Part shown: piece after piece, positions 1-12,301 of the stretch
Layout: each line of letters opens with the position of its first letter
Numbering within the stretch: the stretch's first letter is position 1
Assembly: GCA_027600665.1 (NCBI GenBank)
Contig: JADGJL010000303.1
Location: forward strand, 1-25,994
Length of the DNA: 25,994 nt
DNA from: Irineochytrium annulatum
Taxonomy: Eukaryota > Chytridiomycota > Chytridiomycetes > Chytridiales > Chytridiaceae
Reading direction: 5' to 3'
The notes under the pieces: generated by a model
The model's database searches: none
Seen by the model: only the letters and a program-made list of their open reading frames with translations
What the model was told of the DNA's origin: nothing
Position numbers and translations under genes: made by a program

Positions 1-117
1 CCCGTGTGGATCACCGTTGGCATCATCCCCCTTTCTCTTAAACTGCATTGTTTCCTTAAACTTACCTGTTTTCTTTCTCCATCTGCTCTCCGTCTTTCTC
101 GTGCTCCTGTTTCTAGC

Positions 118-2810
118 ATGAGAACGACAATAACGTCCCCAACAAGCCCGACCGCGCCGCCGACGACGACGGTTGGGATGCTTCCCATCGAGCTGTTGCA
201 GCGCATGTGCGCCACGCTCTGCTCGCTGAAGCACCTGAACACCGTGTCGCAGACGTGTCGCCTTGCGGCCCAGCTGACGAGGGACCCGGCGATCGTGGCC
301 TGCGTCCTGGCGAACGCGGCCGCCTCCAGCCTGAAGGGTGGTAAAGGAGGGTTATCGTTCACGGTTCGCTTGCGTGGCGTCGGACCGGCCGTGACCGACC
401 TCGTCCTTCTCCAGACACTTCAGGCCCCTGTCGAGGATCTGATCAGCGCCAAGGTCGACATTGACCCCTATACCAGGAGGAGGAAAGGGTTCGTAACTTG
501 TTAGATATATTTGCCTTTCTTGGAAGTATATCTTCGCTAATATCGCTGAATAACAACAGAACGGCCACAATTATCTTCTCCACCGTCACCGGTGCCACGC
601 AGGCCGTCTCCACCTTCAACAATACGATCCTCAAGGGATGCCGCGTCACTGCCGCCCTCGGCGACGACCTCCCGTCCGTCCGCCGTCCCATGATGATGTT
701 CCCACCGCAAGCCCAACAAACACCCTTCACAACTCCCCTCCCAATACCACCCATATCCGTCCCTATGCCGATCCAGGACCGCGCCATGCTCCTGTGGTGC
801 CAGCGTCCACCCGGTCGCCAGGGCCCCGTTGGCGTCGTGACGCACCTCATCAGAATCCTTGGCGCGTCGCCCGATGGCCCGCCGGTGCCGGTAGCGGCAC
901 CAGCAGCGGCGGCGGCGACGGCGGCGGCGGCGGCGCACGGGCAGCAGCTGCTGTCGTTGGACGAGGAGGCCGCCTTGGCCGTGAACCCGCTCGCGCGTGC
1001 CGTCGCGTCCGCGAACGCCACGGCCGTGTCGGAGCTCTTGCGGGCGGGAGCGGCGCTGTTGCTCCCGCCCGCGCTGCTGCTGCCGCACCATGCCCCGCCA
1101 CACTTGGGTCATGGTCCAGGTCAAACAGGTACAGTTCAGGGTGGTGTGAGGGACCTCGACGAGGCGTGCCTGGCGTTGCTGGCCGGGACGAAGCCGGAGG
1201 TGGACGCCTTCGTGGGACGGGGGTCGAGGTCCTCGCGTGGCGTGCCGGACGCGATGGAGGCGGGTCGGAGGTTTGCTGCGAGGAGGGCCGCGGTGGTGAG
1301 GGCTGTCGTGAGGGCGAAATGGATGCGCGGGTGGGAAGTCATCACCGCTGCTGCTGGGTCGGACGGCGGTGGAGCCGTCGAGGGGTGGAGGGGTCTGGGC
1401 GATGCGGTCCTGGCCGCTTGGGATGAAGGCGTGCAGGCCTGCTTGGGTTGGGGCGGTGGCGTTGAGGGATGGGATGCTGCTGCCGGCCGTCGTGCAGGTG
1501 AGGACTCGGAAGCAGGGGAGTGGTGGCCACACTTCGTCGCGGCTGTAAGGGCTGCCATCAGGGGTCAAGAGGAGGGCCCAGCCCCAGGCGGTTTCGGTCG
1601 GACAACCGACGTGCTCGAGATCAAAGAGAGGCGGCGGGAGTGCGTGCGCCTTCTGGCCGAGAGCATCCGTGGCCGTCAGGATCTGCTTGCAAGGCTTGGC
1701 CGGGACGACCTTGACGCCGAGGTCGGCTGCTGCCTGGGCGACCCCGGACCCCTCGACCGCTTCATCGCAACATTGAAGGCGGATGACGCCTCCCCTTCGC
1801 CGCCTGGCCTCAATGAGATCAACCGGCGCAACGCTCGGGTCCAGGACTGCCTTATATGGTCCGCCTTCTTCTCCCGCGCCAACCTGCTGCCGAAAATCAT
1901 CGAACGGCCGGAGGTCGGCGACCTCCCCGACCGCGCCAACTTCCTCGCCGTCCTGGCGCACGTCTCTAGCCCCGAATGCATCGTCGCCCTCGCCGGTCAC
2001 CCGCGCCTCAACATTGCCAATGGCGTGCTTCTCCTCGAGGCTTGTCAAGGCCGACCCGTGCATGGACCCGTCCCCATCACCGCCCCCGTCGCAACCACCA
2101 GCATCAGCGCGGCCGACGATGGCGCCCGCCGCGCCCGGCTCGTCGAAACGCTCCTCTCCCGTGGCGCCCCGATCACGGGCCAACACGTTAACGGCGTCAG
2201 CGTGACGCGCGAGTCCCTCTTCTGGCTCGCCTGCGACCGCTCCCTCGCCGGCCAGGCCGCCCCCTTCCCCTGGCTTCACGCGCAACCCACCCCCTCCGGG
2301 TGTTGTCGGCCCGTCGCCGAGCGGCTTCTCCTCGCGGGCGTCTACGGGTTCCCCGAGGGAGCCGTCGGACCCGACGAGGAGGTCGACGAGGACGAAGCCC
2401 TCGCGGCGAGGGCGACGGGCGTGCGCGGGAGGAGGGCCGCATGGGTGTCGACGAACGAGGTGAGGGCGGACACGGCGCTGAGGGCGCTCGTGCCGGCGAT
2501 GAACGCGCAGCTGGGGTTGTTCAGGAGCGCGGTGTCGCCGCTCGTGTGGATCGCGTTCATGAGGGTCGTGCTGGCGGTAAGGGATGTGGAGGAGGGGGAA
2601 TCGCGCGTAGAGGTCAAGGTGGCGCCGTATGTGAGAGGCGCGAGCGTCGCGGTTGTGGAGGGGCTGAAGGTGTTCATGGCGGGGATGGTGGAGAGGTATG
2701 CGAGGGATCCGGAGATGCGGTTCGAGGACGTAAAGGTCGACGAGGGGTTCGCTAATTTCGCCGCCGTGGCTACCAGGGTGTGGATGAAGAAGGGCATCGT
2801 TTTTGTTTGA
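118..2810 (+). CDS. F-box protein with ankyrin-like repeats
   Basis: Probable substrate adaptor of an SCF ubiquitin ligase. The ATG at 118 opens an exon whose residues 21-55 read as an F-box (LPIELLQRMC, then SQTCRLAAQL). The long second exon has helical, ankyrin-like pieces, for example LARAVASANATAVSELLRAG and ARLVETLLSRGAPITG. The frame changes between exons. The best phase-consistent join is an intron at 493-602 (GTAACT..GCAG, phase 0, candidate branch GCTAATA near 536), giving about 860 aa. An acceptor at 559 would force the wrong frame. GC-rich codons and an alanine-coding triplet repeat (901-936) fill the middle. F-box plus degenerate ankyrin repeats is a common expanded architecture in chytrid fungi (recalled, not searched). 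Its substrate cannot be told. The F-box call is fairly firm, the ankyrin call weaker, and the intron borders are inferred. Confidence 0.6.
901..936. repeat. GGC/GCG triplet repeat inside the F-box gene
   Basis: Imperfect GC-rich trinucleotide tract. In the gene's frame it encodes a run of alanines followed by HGQQ. It is in frame, so length changes would alter the alanine linker without breaking the gene. Confidence 0.75.
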
Positions 2811-3847
2811 ACCGGCGTCGTCGGGATGTTGGAGGAATTTAAATTTTTTTTACCACAAACTCGTGTCCTGCATTGCAGATTAAGATAATATTGCTTCGTG
2901 TGAAGAAAATTGTATTTCTTGTTGCCAACTCAAAAAAATTCTGTCAGTTACTACTGGCCTGATTTAAGGCAGGTGCAAGGCGACTAAATGCATCACAACA
3001 CCGGAATAAGTTTTTATATTTTTCTAGCCCGAAAGTCAAAATTTTGTACATGTAGAAAAAAAATCGAAATGAAGAACAACCAAAACGGAGCTAAGATGTC
3101 AAAGGAAAGGATTCAACAAACCACTATGCATACCGAAGGGAGGGAGAAAACGCAGGCAGCTTGTAGACTTAACCTGACTAGGAGAGATTTTGTCGAGGAA
3201 AAGCGAGCGAGATAAGATCGGGGCACCAAGTCAAGGGGAGTAGACGAGTTGGAAACAAAGAGCATGAAGTTGCAAAAAATCCGGCTAGTAAATTATCAAA
3301 GGGGTCTTATTTGAAGCATCCAAATACATTGTTTTTTTGATTGTGGAAGAAACATAGGTGCACAGATAAATATAATCGGCTGGGCGAAACGCCAGAAAGA
3401 AAAACACGTGTTGCCGGCAGTGCGATAGTAAGAAACATGCGCTAAAAAAGTATTAAAGAGGGACAAAAGTCGGAGGCGGGGTAGGTAGACGTGCAGCGTA
3501 GGATAGTAAGCACACAAAGAATGGAGATATAATCGCAGCCGTCCAGGCAATAACGAAATAACCCCAGGAAAGATTAATGACTAAGGAAGATGACGCAACA
3601 AAAGGACAACAAGAATAGACATACAGGATGGCAAAGGGGCGGTGCAGCTAGTATGGGCTAACGGCAAAGAGATCAGGGAATGAATCACAGAAAGACATAA
3701 AGTGACGACAATGCCAAACGGTGTCTGTGACATAAAAACACGTATTGTGAGCCAACACAGCAAAGAGACAACTCCAGATGCCCTAACCCAACGACTCATA
3801 AATACCCCCGTACGAGAACTAAGCAAAGACCACCCTTACGATATCTT
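2811..3847. other. AT-rich convergent intergenic spacer
   Basis: This 1 kb lies between the stop codons of two convergent genes. It is visibly more AT-rich than the flanks, holds several A and T runs, and has only short open frames with non-coding composition. It should hold both 3' UTRs and polyadenylation signals. I recognise no gene, RNA or repeat in it. Confidence 0.6.
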
Positions 3848-6188
3848 TCACAGATCCGCAAACGCACTCCCGCCGCGCTCCATCGAGTCAAATCCCTCCA
3901 TCGAAACAGCGGCGCCGGTGACCGCCCCCGGCACGCCACCACCCAGCGTCGCTCCCCTCCTGCTATCAAATGACGAGCTCTCCCTTATCGCCGGCAACCC
4001 AGCACCCGGCGGAGCCCCCGACAGCGAACCCCTCCTGACCTGCCACGCCTGCATCTCCGCGGCCGCGGGAACGCTCGCCGGCGCCGAGCTAACGTCCCAC
4101 CCGCGCGCTAACGTCACATCCGGCTCCGTACCACCCACAACCACGACTTCATCGTCGTCCTCGTCCGACCCGCTCTCCTCCAGGTCCGCAAACATCCCGC
4201 CCTTGCGCGTCCGGCCCGGCCCACCCGCGCGCCCAGGCATGCGGTAGTGGATGGGGTTCGACGTTGCGCGGTTCAGGTACACGGCGGGCGGGGGCCGGCC
4301 GTCCTCCGACGCCGTCGTACCCGTACCAGATCCGGAGCCGGAGGACAGCGAGTTGTTGTTCGACAGGGAGCCTGGTGGCGCGTTCGTGTTCGTCGGGCTC
4401 CGCTTACCCCTGGCCCGCCCGACGACTACCGAGCTGTGCGCCGGCGCGACGTCGGGGGAGGATCGGTTCGAGTAACGCTGGTGTGCGGCCAGCGCGCCCG
4501 CCGCCGGCCGGGTCTCGATGGTCTGGAGGTACGCGAGGGCGTCCCTAATCTCCGCAGCCGATAGCCGGGACAGGTTCGGGAGGTTGGGCGCAGAAAGAAC
4601 GGTCTTGATGCGGGCGTGGAAATCCGCCGGGTCCGTGCTAGCCTGTGCGGAACCTGAGTGGTGCTGCTCGCCCCCGGCGTCGATGATGGACGACGTGGCG
4701 CTCCGTCTTGACCGTCGGCCTTCGACGCTGATGGCGATAGACGAGTGGCTTCCCCTCTTCCCGATAGACTGCAAGAAGCCCGACATCGAGCGCCGGCGCT
4801 CGCGGTCCGCGCGGTCCGCCGCCGCGCGTGGATCCTCGGGGATAAGAGAAGACCGTCGCGCGCCGACGGGCTCTCCGGGGATGTAGGACGTCGAGGGGAC
4901 GCGGAAGATCGGGCCAGTGGTCATGATGCCCGATTCCGAGACGAAGATATAATTTGGGTCGACTTCCATTGCGGGTGGGGGTTGGATGATGGTAATTGGC
5001 GTATTAGGGGAATTCGGGGTGTTGGGCGTGCCGGAGCGGTAGTGGTCGAAATCCGAATCCTCGCCCTCAGACTCAAAAGAGCCCTGCGCCGTCGTGGGTG
5101 TGCCGTTCCGGGGGAAGCGCTGGTTTTGTTGATGCTGGAGCTGGTGTAGAAGGTAATCAGGGTGATTCGGGGGTGGTGGCGGTGGCGGGGTGACGTCGCT
5201 TTTTGACTCTACGTCGGAATGCATACTCGGCGCGCTAAAACTCGGCCCCATCCGGCTCAACGTCAGCACGGGAGTCTTCGTCGGCGGCGGCGACGCCTGC
5301 CCGCCCTGTTGGTGCGCCGACGTCGAGGTCGACACCCTCCTCGGCCCGCCATCCAGGCTAGACTCTAGCCCAGCCCTCGTCCTCCCGTGCGCGTGCGCGT
5401 GACGCGGCATGGACATTGTTGTCGTCGACAAGGTGTCGGACCAATTCGCATGCCCCCCGTTCAGCGGCGTCTCGCTATTGTCCGAGAGCGCGCGCCCACC
5501 ACCGGGATTAGACGAAAGAATCGAATCCGAGCGACCCAGGTGCGAGAGCCTGACGGGCAGGCCGGCTCCCGAGCTAACTCTAGGCAAGGCGGCAGTGGAG
5601 GAAGAGACGGTAACCCCACCACCACCGGGCTCAAGGTCCGGCTGCGTCGTCACGGGCAGCGGCGCGGCCGGCTTTCGCTTGCTGGACGGCAAACGGGCGC
5701 GGGAGACGTAGTTTAGGAGGAGGAGCGAGCAGATGAGGAGGACCCCGCCGATGATAGAGATCAGGACGAACGACATCGGCGTCGACGCTGGCTGAGACGA
5801 GATCGAGGCGACGCCCGCGCCGCTGCTGCCGTCGTTGGACGAGGTCGCGACGGTGGTGGCGGTGATTTGGACCGTGATGGAGGGGAAGGCTGGTGGCGAA
5901 GCGGGGTCAAGCAAAGGTGCGGAGGATGGGGACGGCGCGGCAACGACCATGACGGTGGATGCGTCGTCTGCGGAGAAGAATGGAGGTTAGCTGCGACTCC
6001 TCAGAGCAACGCTGGATCGGGCAGGGGAGGGTTGGGGGAGATGAAACCTCACCAGACGAGAAGACCGTTGAGGACGGGGCCGGGGCCGAGGACGCCGTCG
6101 AGGTCGAAGACGGGCCCCCGCTCCCGCCGCCGGCCCAGCAGGCGACGGGGAGCAGGAGGACGGCGATGGCGGCAGCGGTGCTGGCCAT
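3848..6188 (-). CDS. Single-pass membrane protein, signal peptide plus long low-complexity tail
   Basis: Two-exon gene of about 751 aa. Exon 1 (6188-6053) starts with a clear signal peptide (MASTAAAIAVLLLPVACWA). The intron is 6052-5968 (GTGAGG..CGCAG, 85 nt) and splits a GAC codon, so the phase matches exactly. Exon 2 continues a short Ser/Thr/Pro-rich ectodomain, then one hydrophobic helix at about residues 110-132 (SFVLISIIGGVLLICSLLLL), then a basic stop-transfer stretch. The remaining 600 residues are Ser/Pro/Gly-rich and mostly disordered, with poly-Pro runs, an acidic patch (SGSDEDDDE) and many Arg-Ser sites. This layout (small glycosylatable ectodomain, one helix, long tail) resembles fungal cell-wall stress sensors and SKG6/AXL2-type proteins, but I see no diagnostic domain. 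Topology is well supported; function is not. Confidence 0.65.
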
Positions 6189-6458
6189 TATTGCACGTGG
6201 GCGGAATTGTCGCGGACTAATCCGACGCCGACCACCCGGGAGCGAGCTCGCCGGTGGGGCCGCCCTGGCTGATCACGCCGTCGAGGACGACGTCGGCGGG
6301 ACAGGGGAGAGGGCGGAGACGTCGCCGGTGATGAGGAGCAGGTGTTTTCTTGCTGATCGTGGTACAGCCTTTGCCCTTTCTCCGATCAACAACGCAGCTG
6401 CTTCGCCAATAAGCTTATCGATAAACTAACGTTGAAGTATTCAAACGTGATTTTCCGT

Positions 6459-7513
6459 TCAATATTTATCGGTAAGCCCTTGTGTTTTACCTAATAATTC
6501 TATTTTCCTCCCTCTCGCCCATGGTGGCCTCCGCATCGACCTTGTGCCATTCAGGCTCGCGAGCCAGCTGGGTCGAAGACGACGGATGGTCACGTGGACG
6601 AAGACGACGAAATTTTTCCGTTGACGACGAGCAGGTGCATGGGAGATTGGGCAGCTGACGAGGCTCGTGTAGTCGGCGTCGGGCGTGATGGTCGCGCGGT
6701 CAAGATCGAAGGTGGGGTGGATGGTCAATCGAAGCCATGAAAAGGGGCGAGTCGTAGGGTGTCGAGCTTCGTCGCGGTCGTCCGTGCTTCCAGTCGCGCC
6801 GGCAGCTGCCTCGTTCAGAGGTGTTCCACTGCCCCCGTCTTTCTTACCCTCGGTCCCTCACCGTCCCCAACCGTATCCTCGACATCTGCCCCCAGCTCGT
6901 TCTCCAAGGTACCTTTCGTCATTGTCTTTTTTCCTTACGCTTTGCAGCGTCTGTCCTCGGCCGTGGCCGCGTTGGCCCAGCGCGATCGTCCGCTGAGAGC
7001 ACCTTCTCTTATTTACTTCGTTGCCCACTGCCGTCTCGTCGGTCTCTATCCGTGCAACGTCGTCGTCCCGCTTAATCTCCAAGTAGTCCGATGGCGCGCC
7101 TCGGCGTTGATGGTAGCCGATGCAAACATCTCATACAAAAGTGGCTTGTGCAATGCTTCAGAATAATGACAAGAACAATTTACCAGTGGAAGCTGGATTG
7201 GAGACCATGGCAGCACCGGTTCGACCAAGGACAAAGGAGGCCGACGCATACCCCGGGGGCGGGGGCTTGCCGCGACGCAATAACTTGACAAGGGGCGGCA
7301 CAAGCTGAACAAAGCCAGGGAATCAGTCGGATTGACTGGCGATCGGACGGCAGATGGACGCAGTTTCGAGGAACGTTGCTTGCTCAGGCTCTCTGTGATT
7401 ACATTAAGCTTGGTGGAAACAACGATCGAGCTTTCGCGCAGCCAACGAATTGCCGAAGAAACGCGTTGGATCTTCGTCGGCGCTGCAAGAAGATCGGCTG
7501 AAATTTGGCGCAT
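6459..7513 (-). other. Unresolved coding-like region, possible minus-strand gene
   Basis: A minus-strand ATG at 7513 starts an open frame of 155 codons (to 7046) with plausible composition. A TATATA lies about 70 bp upstream (7582-7587). Another minus frame at 7082-6858 reads like protein (acidic stretch DDDVARIETDETAVGNE), and a third piece near 6728-6650 has strongly GC-biased third positions. I could not join them with convincing splice sites. On the plus strand, 6759-7166 is also open and would tolerate a 39-nt in-frame GTACCT..TTGCAG intron near 6908-6946. So this may be a real multi-exon gene on either strand, or a decayed one. No family is recognised. Confidence 0.25.
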
Positions 7514-7888
7514 TTTCGTCTATGCGCGCTTTTATTTTTTACAAGCGGAACACTTGGAAAGAGGGACGAGGTTTGATAAACTATATAGTTTTTTTTCAGG
7601 TTAAAGATGTGAAAACTTAGGCATAGATATGCCAACACGATAAGATAGCAGCGTAAGCTTAGCGAAGAAGAGCTCGAAAAGGGGAGAACGAAATAGTAAC
7701 AATTTACAGTAAGTGCACGACAGGATAAAGCGCTGGAGCCACCGAGGGTCCGATTATGCCGACATAATCCAATCAAGCTACCCAGATTCACAAATAAATA
7801 CACAGCCAGAAGTTGAAGGGAGCAGAGAAGTAATATGCGTACAGTAAATAATGTACAGATACAGTAAAATAAAACACTACCCGAGCCG

Positions 7889-10602
7889 CTACTCAAGCTC
7901 AACCGAGACAATAAACCGGACGGGCGATCTTGGGTACTTGTGCACAACATTGTATAGCTATAATACATCAGTAAAATATTTTCAACAGTGAATGTAATTC
8001 CTTCACTGACCAGCTCATCCCTCTCGCCCCAAGCATTGGAGGCTCCTTCTCCTGCTGGTCCGAACAAGCCCCTACCAGCGAAGTGAACAATCTCCGCTCC
8101 ACAAATCATCACAACTCGATAACGAGCGAACACGGCGATTCTCGGATCCGCGTAGGGCATCGAACCAGGCTGGGATCTCACACTGAAAACAAGAAAGCCG
8201 AATGGGAAAGGATGAAAAAGCAAATGGTAGGGATTTACAGGAAACAGCCCAGCAGATTGTCGTCCGGGTATGAACAGAGCTTCAAAGTCCATTGCGATCC
8301 CGCTGGTATATGTGACACTTAGTACCCAAGTTTCAAACGAAGAAGCAATAAAAGTAACCTTACAATAAAAGAAAGTGTTCGCTATTACGACGTCGCTGAA
8401 TAGCCAACTTGCTCCGGACGCGAGGTAATGGTGCGACCGGTACGGCGGGATCGTCAACGGAATCTGATCCAGCGACCAAAGGAGTTCCAGCGGGTTATCG
8501 CTGGGAGTAGCCGGGATTAATACACCCGCAACCCTTAAAATTATTTTTTCTCTTTTGACAGTACCTCACGCCGTAGTATACCGGGATCCAAAATCGTCCT
8601 TGCTCGCAGTCGAGCTGTTTTGTTTCGAGGCCCCCCTTCGCCGACATCATCACCAGCCTCTCGTACCCCATCTTCATCTCGCCCGCCAACGCCAGCCTAA
8701 CGTGTTGCTCGAGGAACCACGCGTCAGAAACCATGCACCGGACCAGGTTGGCGGCGGGCCGGTCTTCGACCGCCGACCAAATCCGCCTGCCATCCAGGTA
8801 GCTAAGATGCGTGTATCGCGCGCCGTACGACAGTATTCGATCCTCGATCCCCCGGACCTGCGAGTCCGCCTCGAGCCTCTTATCGGCTTGCGTGTTGCTC
8901 ACCGAGTGCGCGTCCTTCGCGCGACCATCCATAACCATGTCCCTTGCGGCCTGCGACTCCTTCTCCGGCCTTCCAACATCCCTTTGCAGTCCGAGCGCCT
9001 CCGCCGCGAGCTCGTTATCCAGCTCCGGCCGCAACGCCACCCAGCCCTCCTCCTGCTTAATCGCTGTATCGCATTGACCGCGCTCATCCCTTGCCAGCCG
9101 GCGACGCGCCATGATCACGTCCCTCATCAACTCCCACCTCCCGACCTCCCCGTCCGCGCAGAACAGGCAGTCGGAGGCGGCCAGCCTCTCCAGCCAGGCG
9201 ATCGGCATCGCCACCAACACTGCCATCACCTCACCTGACTTCTCATGGCCCACCCCGCGGGCCTTCTTCTCCTCCAGTACCACGAACCCGTCACCCCCAG
9301 TCCCGCTGAGTTCCTGACCCTCCCCCTCCTCCTCCTCCCAATCATCCTCGTCGATGCAGCACGCAATCACGACGGCCGCGTTCATCGCGAGCGTCCGTAC
9401 GCGCAGGCTGGCGCCGTGGTCGTACTCTCTAGCCAGCCGCTCCGCGTCCACCAGTGTCGCCAGCAGGCCCACCCGCGCGTTCACGCCCTCAACCGTCCCC
9501 GCGCACAACGCCACACGCTCGACGGCCCCGCGCAGGCAGTGGTCAAACAGGCCCCAGTCCCCGAACACCGCCGCGGCGCGCATGAGCGCCGGCACGTCGC
9601 CGTTGTCCCACGACAGTGCCGTTGGTACGCGCGAGGGGTCATAGGCACGCGAGAGGATGAGCTCGAGGGACTTGGGGGTCGTGTGCGCGAGGGCGGAGGA
9701 AGGGATGTGGATGGTTTTGTCGAAGGGGTTGTTGTCGATGAGGAGGGTGGAGAGGTATGCGTTCGTGTGCAGGAGGAGGCGGTGGAGGAAGAAGGTGCGG
9801 CCGAAGGCACTGACGGCGATGTCGGAGTATAACCCGCCCCTCAGGCCGCTGCTCGTGAGGGTGTTGAAGAAGGTCGAGAGGTGGGTGGATGCGTGCGGCG
9901 CAGGGGTGATGAGATCGCCAAGAACGGCGACGGTAGGGCTCTGGTTGGCCTCGACGGCGGCCGCGTTCGTGCTAGGTTCGATCGTGCCTGCAGAGTGGTC
10001 GAGGTCGGCGTAGGTCCACTTTGTCCTCGGCTGGGACGACGGGTAGGCCGGGCTGCGGACGGGGGTACCCAGTGGAATCGCGGTCGCGTACCCGGACTCG
10101 ACGGGAGTTTCGAGTGCGGCGGCCTCCATCATCGTCGCGTCGTCGCCGCCGTGGGCATTGGTGTCTGGTAGGGGCACGGAGTATAAGAAATACGCGCGGT
10201 GTTGATCCAAAATTAAACCAATTATATAAATTGCAGCTGTCCAATTACCTGGCGATGGCGGCGAAAGCTTCGAAACCGCGTCCAGAGTCCCGTTCTCGCG
10301 GGACTGCGACGGCACAGACGCGAAGGACGCGTTCTGGGCCTTGTGGATGGGCGACGACGTCAGTATCATCTGGCTCCCGGCGTCCTCGTTCTGCGTACAT
10401 CGCACGAAGAACACCCCATCGCCCGCTTGGGTCGCGGTCTCTGGAGAAGAGAGCAGCTTGTAAGCGGCGTCCACGAAGTTCCAACGATAAAAACGGCTGC
10501 GACAACCATACCGGGTGACAGCGATGGCTGCAGATCCGGCCGCACGGCCTCCAGGATCTGCAAGGTCGCGACCAGTGGAGTCTGCATCTCCATCTGTTGC
10601 AT
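7889..10602 (-). CDS. BTB/POZ domain protein, multi-exon, germ-cell-less-like C-terminus
   Basis: Seven exons by phase: 10602-10512, 10440-10249, 10164-8565, 8500-8364, 8302-8239, 8182-8011, 7957-7889 (774 aa). Introns are 53-84 nt, and the fourth has a perfect TACTAAG branch (8324-8318) 15 nt before its AG. All six joins keep frame. Exon 3 carries the BTB fold at about residues 206-276 (SDIAVSAFGRTFFLHRLLLH), followed by helical BACK-like sequence. The last four exons rebuild a C-terminal module: IPPYR, then FFYSGSQWTLKLC, DPRIAVFARYRVV and RFIVSVELE. This follows the pattern of fungal BTB proteins related to germ-cell-less. Such proteins usually act as Cullin-3 adaptors or nuclear-envelope-linked factors, which is inference here. 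Taken unspliced, the last exons look like an unrelated open frame. Confidence 0.7.
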
Positions 10603-10820
10603 GCTGGACTGCTGGACTTGTCTGTCCAAATTGCTCTCTTACTACGCCACACCGCCACCGACCCGGACTGTGAGACACGGTGGATGCGCCAGGAACGGCG
10701 TCAAGTCTTTATCACGGATCCTCATCCTCCTTGTTGATTTGGATTTTGTCGCATTCGTTTCTTGTTGATCAAAGTGAGTATTCTGTGACTTGATCTAATG
10801 GTTCGCCCTCATATTTAAAC

Positions 10821-10828
10821 TATATAAA
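10821..10828 (+). promoter_or_regulatory. TATA-like box in divergent BTB promoter
   Basis: The sequence tatataaa sits in the 388-bp region shared by two head-to-head BTB genes. It lies 170 bp before the chosen ATG of the rightward gene (10991) and about 60 bp before two earlier ATGs (10886 and 10889). Those ATGs could begin a short first exon ending at a GTAAGC donor at 10927. Confidence 0.35.
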
Positions 10829-10990
10829 ATGCAACAACCCCCCCTGCCATGACTGTAGAGTAGAAAGATTCCCTTTCGCAGTATTATGATGCAAAGGCGT
10901 CAAGTTTCGGACTTCAAACATTCACGGTAAGCTTAAATTGCGACCCAGTTGACGACTGGCGATAGAGACGATCTTGCATTCATCGCTGAC

Positions 10991-11812
10991 ATGCCATCAA
11001 CGCAGGCGGAAGTCAGCATCGAGGCCTTCATCGAAAGCGCCGTGGCAAGCCTGCGCATGCAACGGGATGTCACCTCACCAGCCATAGTGGCCCCGGACGG
11101 CAGCATCAATCTGCCAAAGCCTATGTGGAAGTCGCTGATCAACAACGTCCTCGGCGCAACGCACATTCTCGTCGTTAACAATCAATCCGTTTACTATGCT
11201 CACGCGCCTGTCTTGAAGCGCGGGTCGAAGCTGTTTGCGAAGATGCTCGAAGGAAAGTTCTCAGACGGCATGGACGACGTCCTGAGGGTCGAGGTGCCTT
11301 TTCCCGAAGTGTTCCCAGAGGCCCTCAACTACTTGTACCTGGAAGATCGCTTTTAAGCGGACCTATGTCCACGTCGATGCTCCAAAGAATCTTGCGAATG
11401 CAAGGTACCTCGCAATGGACATGATGACGGAGCAGTTCATTTTGAATCAAGCGTTGGCGCCGATTGAGACGTGGGATGGTCTCGATAATATAGTGATGGA
11501 TGTTGGACTCGCGTCAGAGATCTTGGACGCGGTGTTGGAAAAACGCCTTCAACGTTCGTTGATGCCGCCGTGACGCTCGCCACACTATACGAATTTAACA
11601 ACGGGCCGTCGAGATCAGAATATACCGCCGCGATAAAGGAGCGCGCTGACACGCTGCTACGCAAGATTAATCATGAAAAGCTCGTGGAGATGGCGCGTTC
11701 GGCTGGGGGGAAGAACGTGTTGAACATGATGGGACTGGATGTGTATGCAAAGGTGGCAAGACATCTCAGGCTGCCATCTGAGGAAGCTGGCCGTATCTTG
11801 TTCCTAATTTAG
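10991..11812 (+). CDS. BTB/POZ domain protein, frame broken twice at homopolymers
   Basis: The first segment encodes a BTB domain (THILVVNNQSVYYAHAPVLK, then KRGSKLFAKMLEGKF). The frame stops at 11354-11356 straight after LNYLYLEDRF, but reading resumes one base over without loss of homology-like sequence (TYVHVDAP.. LANARYLAMDMM, the usual end of a BTB fold). A second shift at about 11539-11543 (AAAAA) leads to the C-terminal helices ending at TAG 11810-11812. The needed changes are one T fewer in TTTT (11351-11354) and one A more in AAAAA, so they compensate. This points to consensus errors or a recent pseudogene. The start could instead be a short upstream exon (ATG 10886 or 10889, donor GTAAGC 10927, acceptor 11016). 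Without correction the product would be a truncated BTB domain of about 121 aa. Confidence 0.6.
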
Positions 11813-12301
11813 GAGCCGACTGAAAATGTGACTAAACGACGTCTAACAACGGAAGACATTGGCTTGCTTTACCTGAAACCGAGTAACCGATATTGATGAA
11901 TCCGTCAACCACTGCAATCTATCGGAAGTCTGTGCTAATTGCTGATTTATATGTTATGAGCTTAAAAATTGGGGATCACCGTGCAAGTTTGTTCAAGTTC
12001 CCGAACATATGGCAGGAGAGGGAAAGAGGTTCTCTCAAGAAGATTTGGGAATGGGCTGGCGCGCGTGGAACGTGTAAGCCGATTATGAAAGATTGGTAGT
12101 AAATATAAATACACTTGTTTTCTCGTCAAAATAAGCTTGTTGGGATCAATGCAGGCTGGTAAGGCGAGGCGGCGAGGATGCCCGGCTGAGCACGGACCAA
12201 CATTATAATTGCCTTATGACTTTATTCAAAACGACTGCTCGTTTCAATGAGTAATTGATTTTGCTTACCGAATTTCTACAAGAACAAAAAAAAAAATTGT
12301 C
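11813..12301. other. AT-rich spacer without a recognised gene
   Basis: Follows the frame-broken BTB gene. It includes an open stretch of about 67 codons at 11896-12099, but base composition is low in GC and I see no family motif or splice structure. An A-run precedes the next coding stretch (about 12286-12296). Confidence 0.45.

Noticed and set aside
537..2285. Long antisense open frame over the F-box gene
   Set aside because: High GC makes long mirror frames common; the sense strand carries the F-box and consistent codon bias.
7399..8457. Single long minus-strand open frame of about 350 codons
   Set aside because: It has no ATG start, and its first third is better explained as four small exons of the BTB gene ending at TAG 7891-7889; the remainder is AT-rich 3' sequence.
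8495..10678. Uninterrupted 727-codon reading of the BTB gene
   Set aside because: It reads through two introns near its 5' end and runs past a donor at 8564; splicing restores conserved C-terminal sequence with matching phases.
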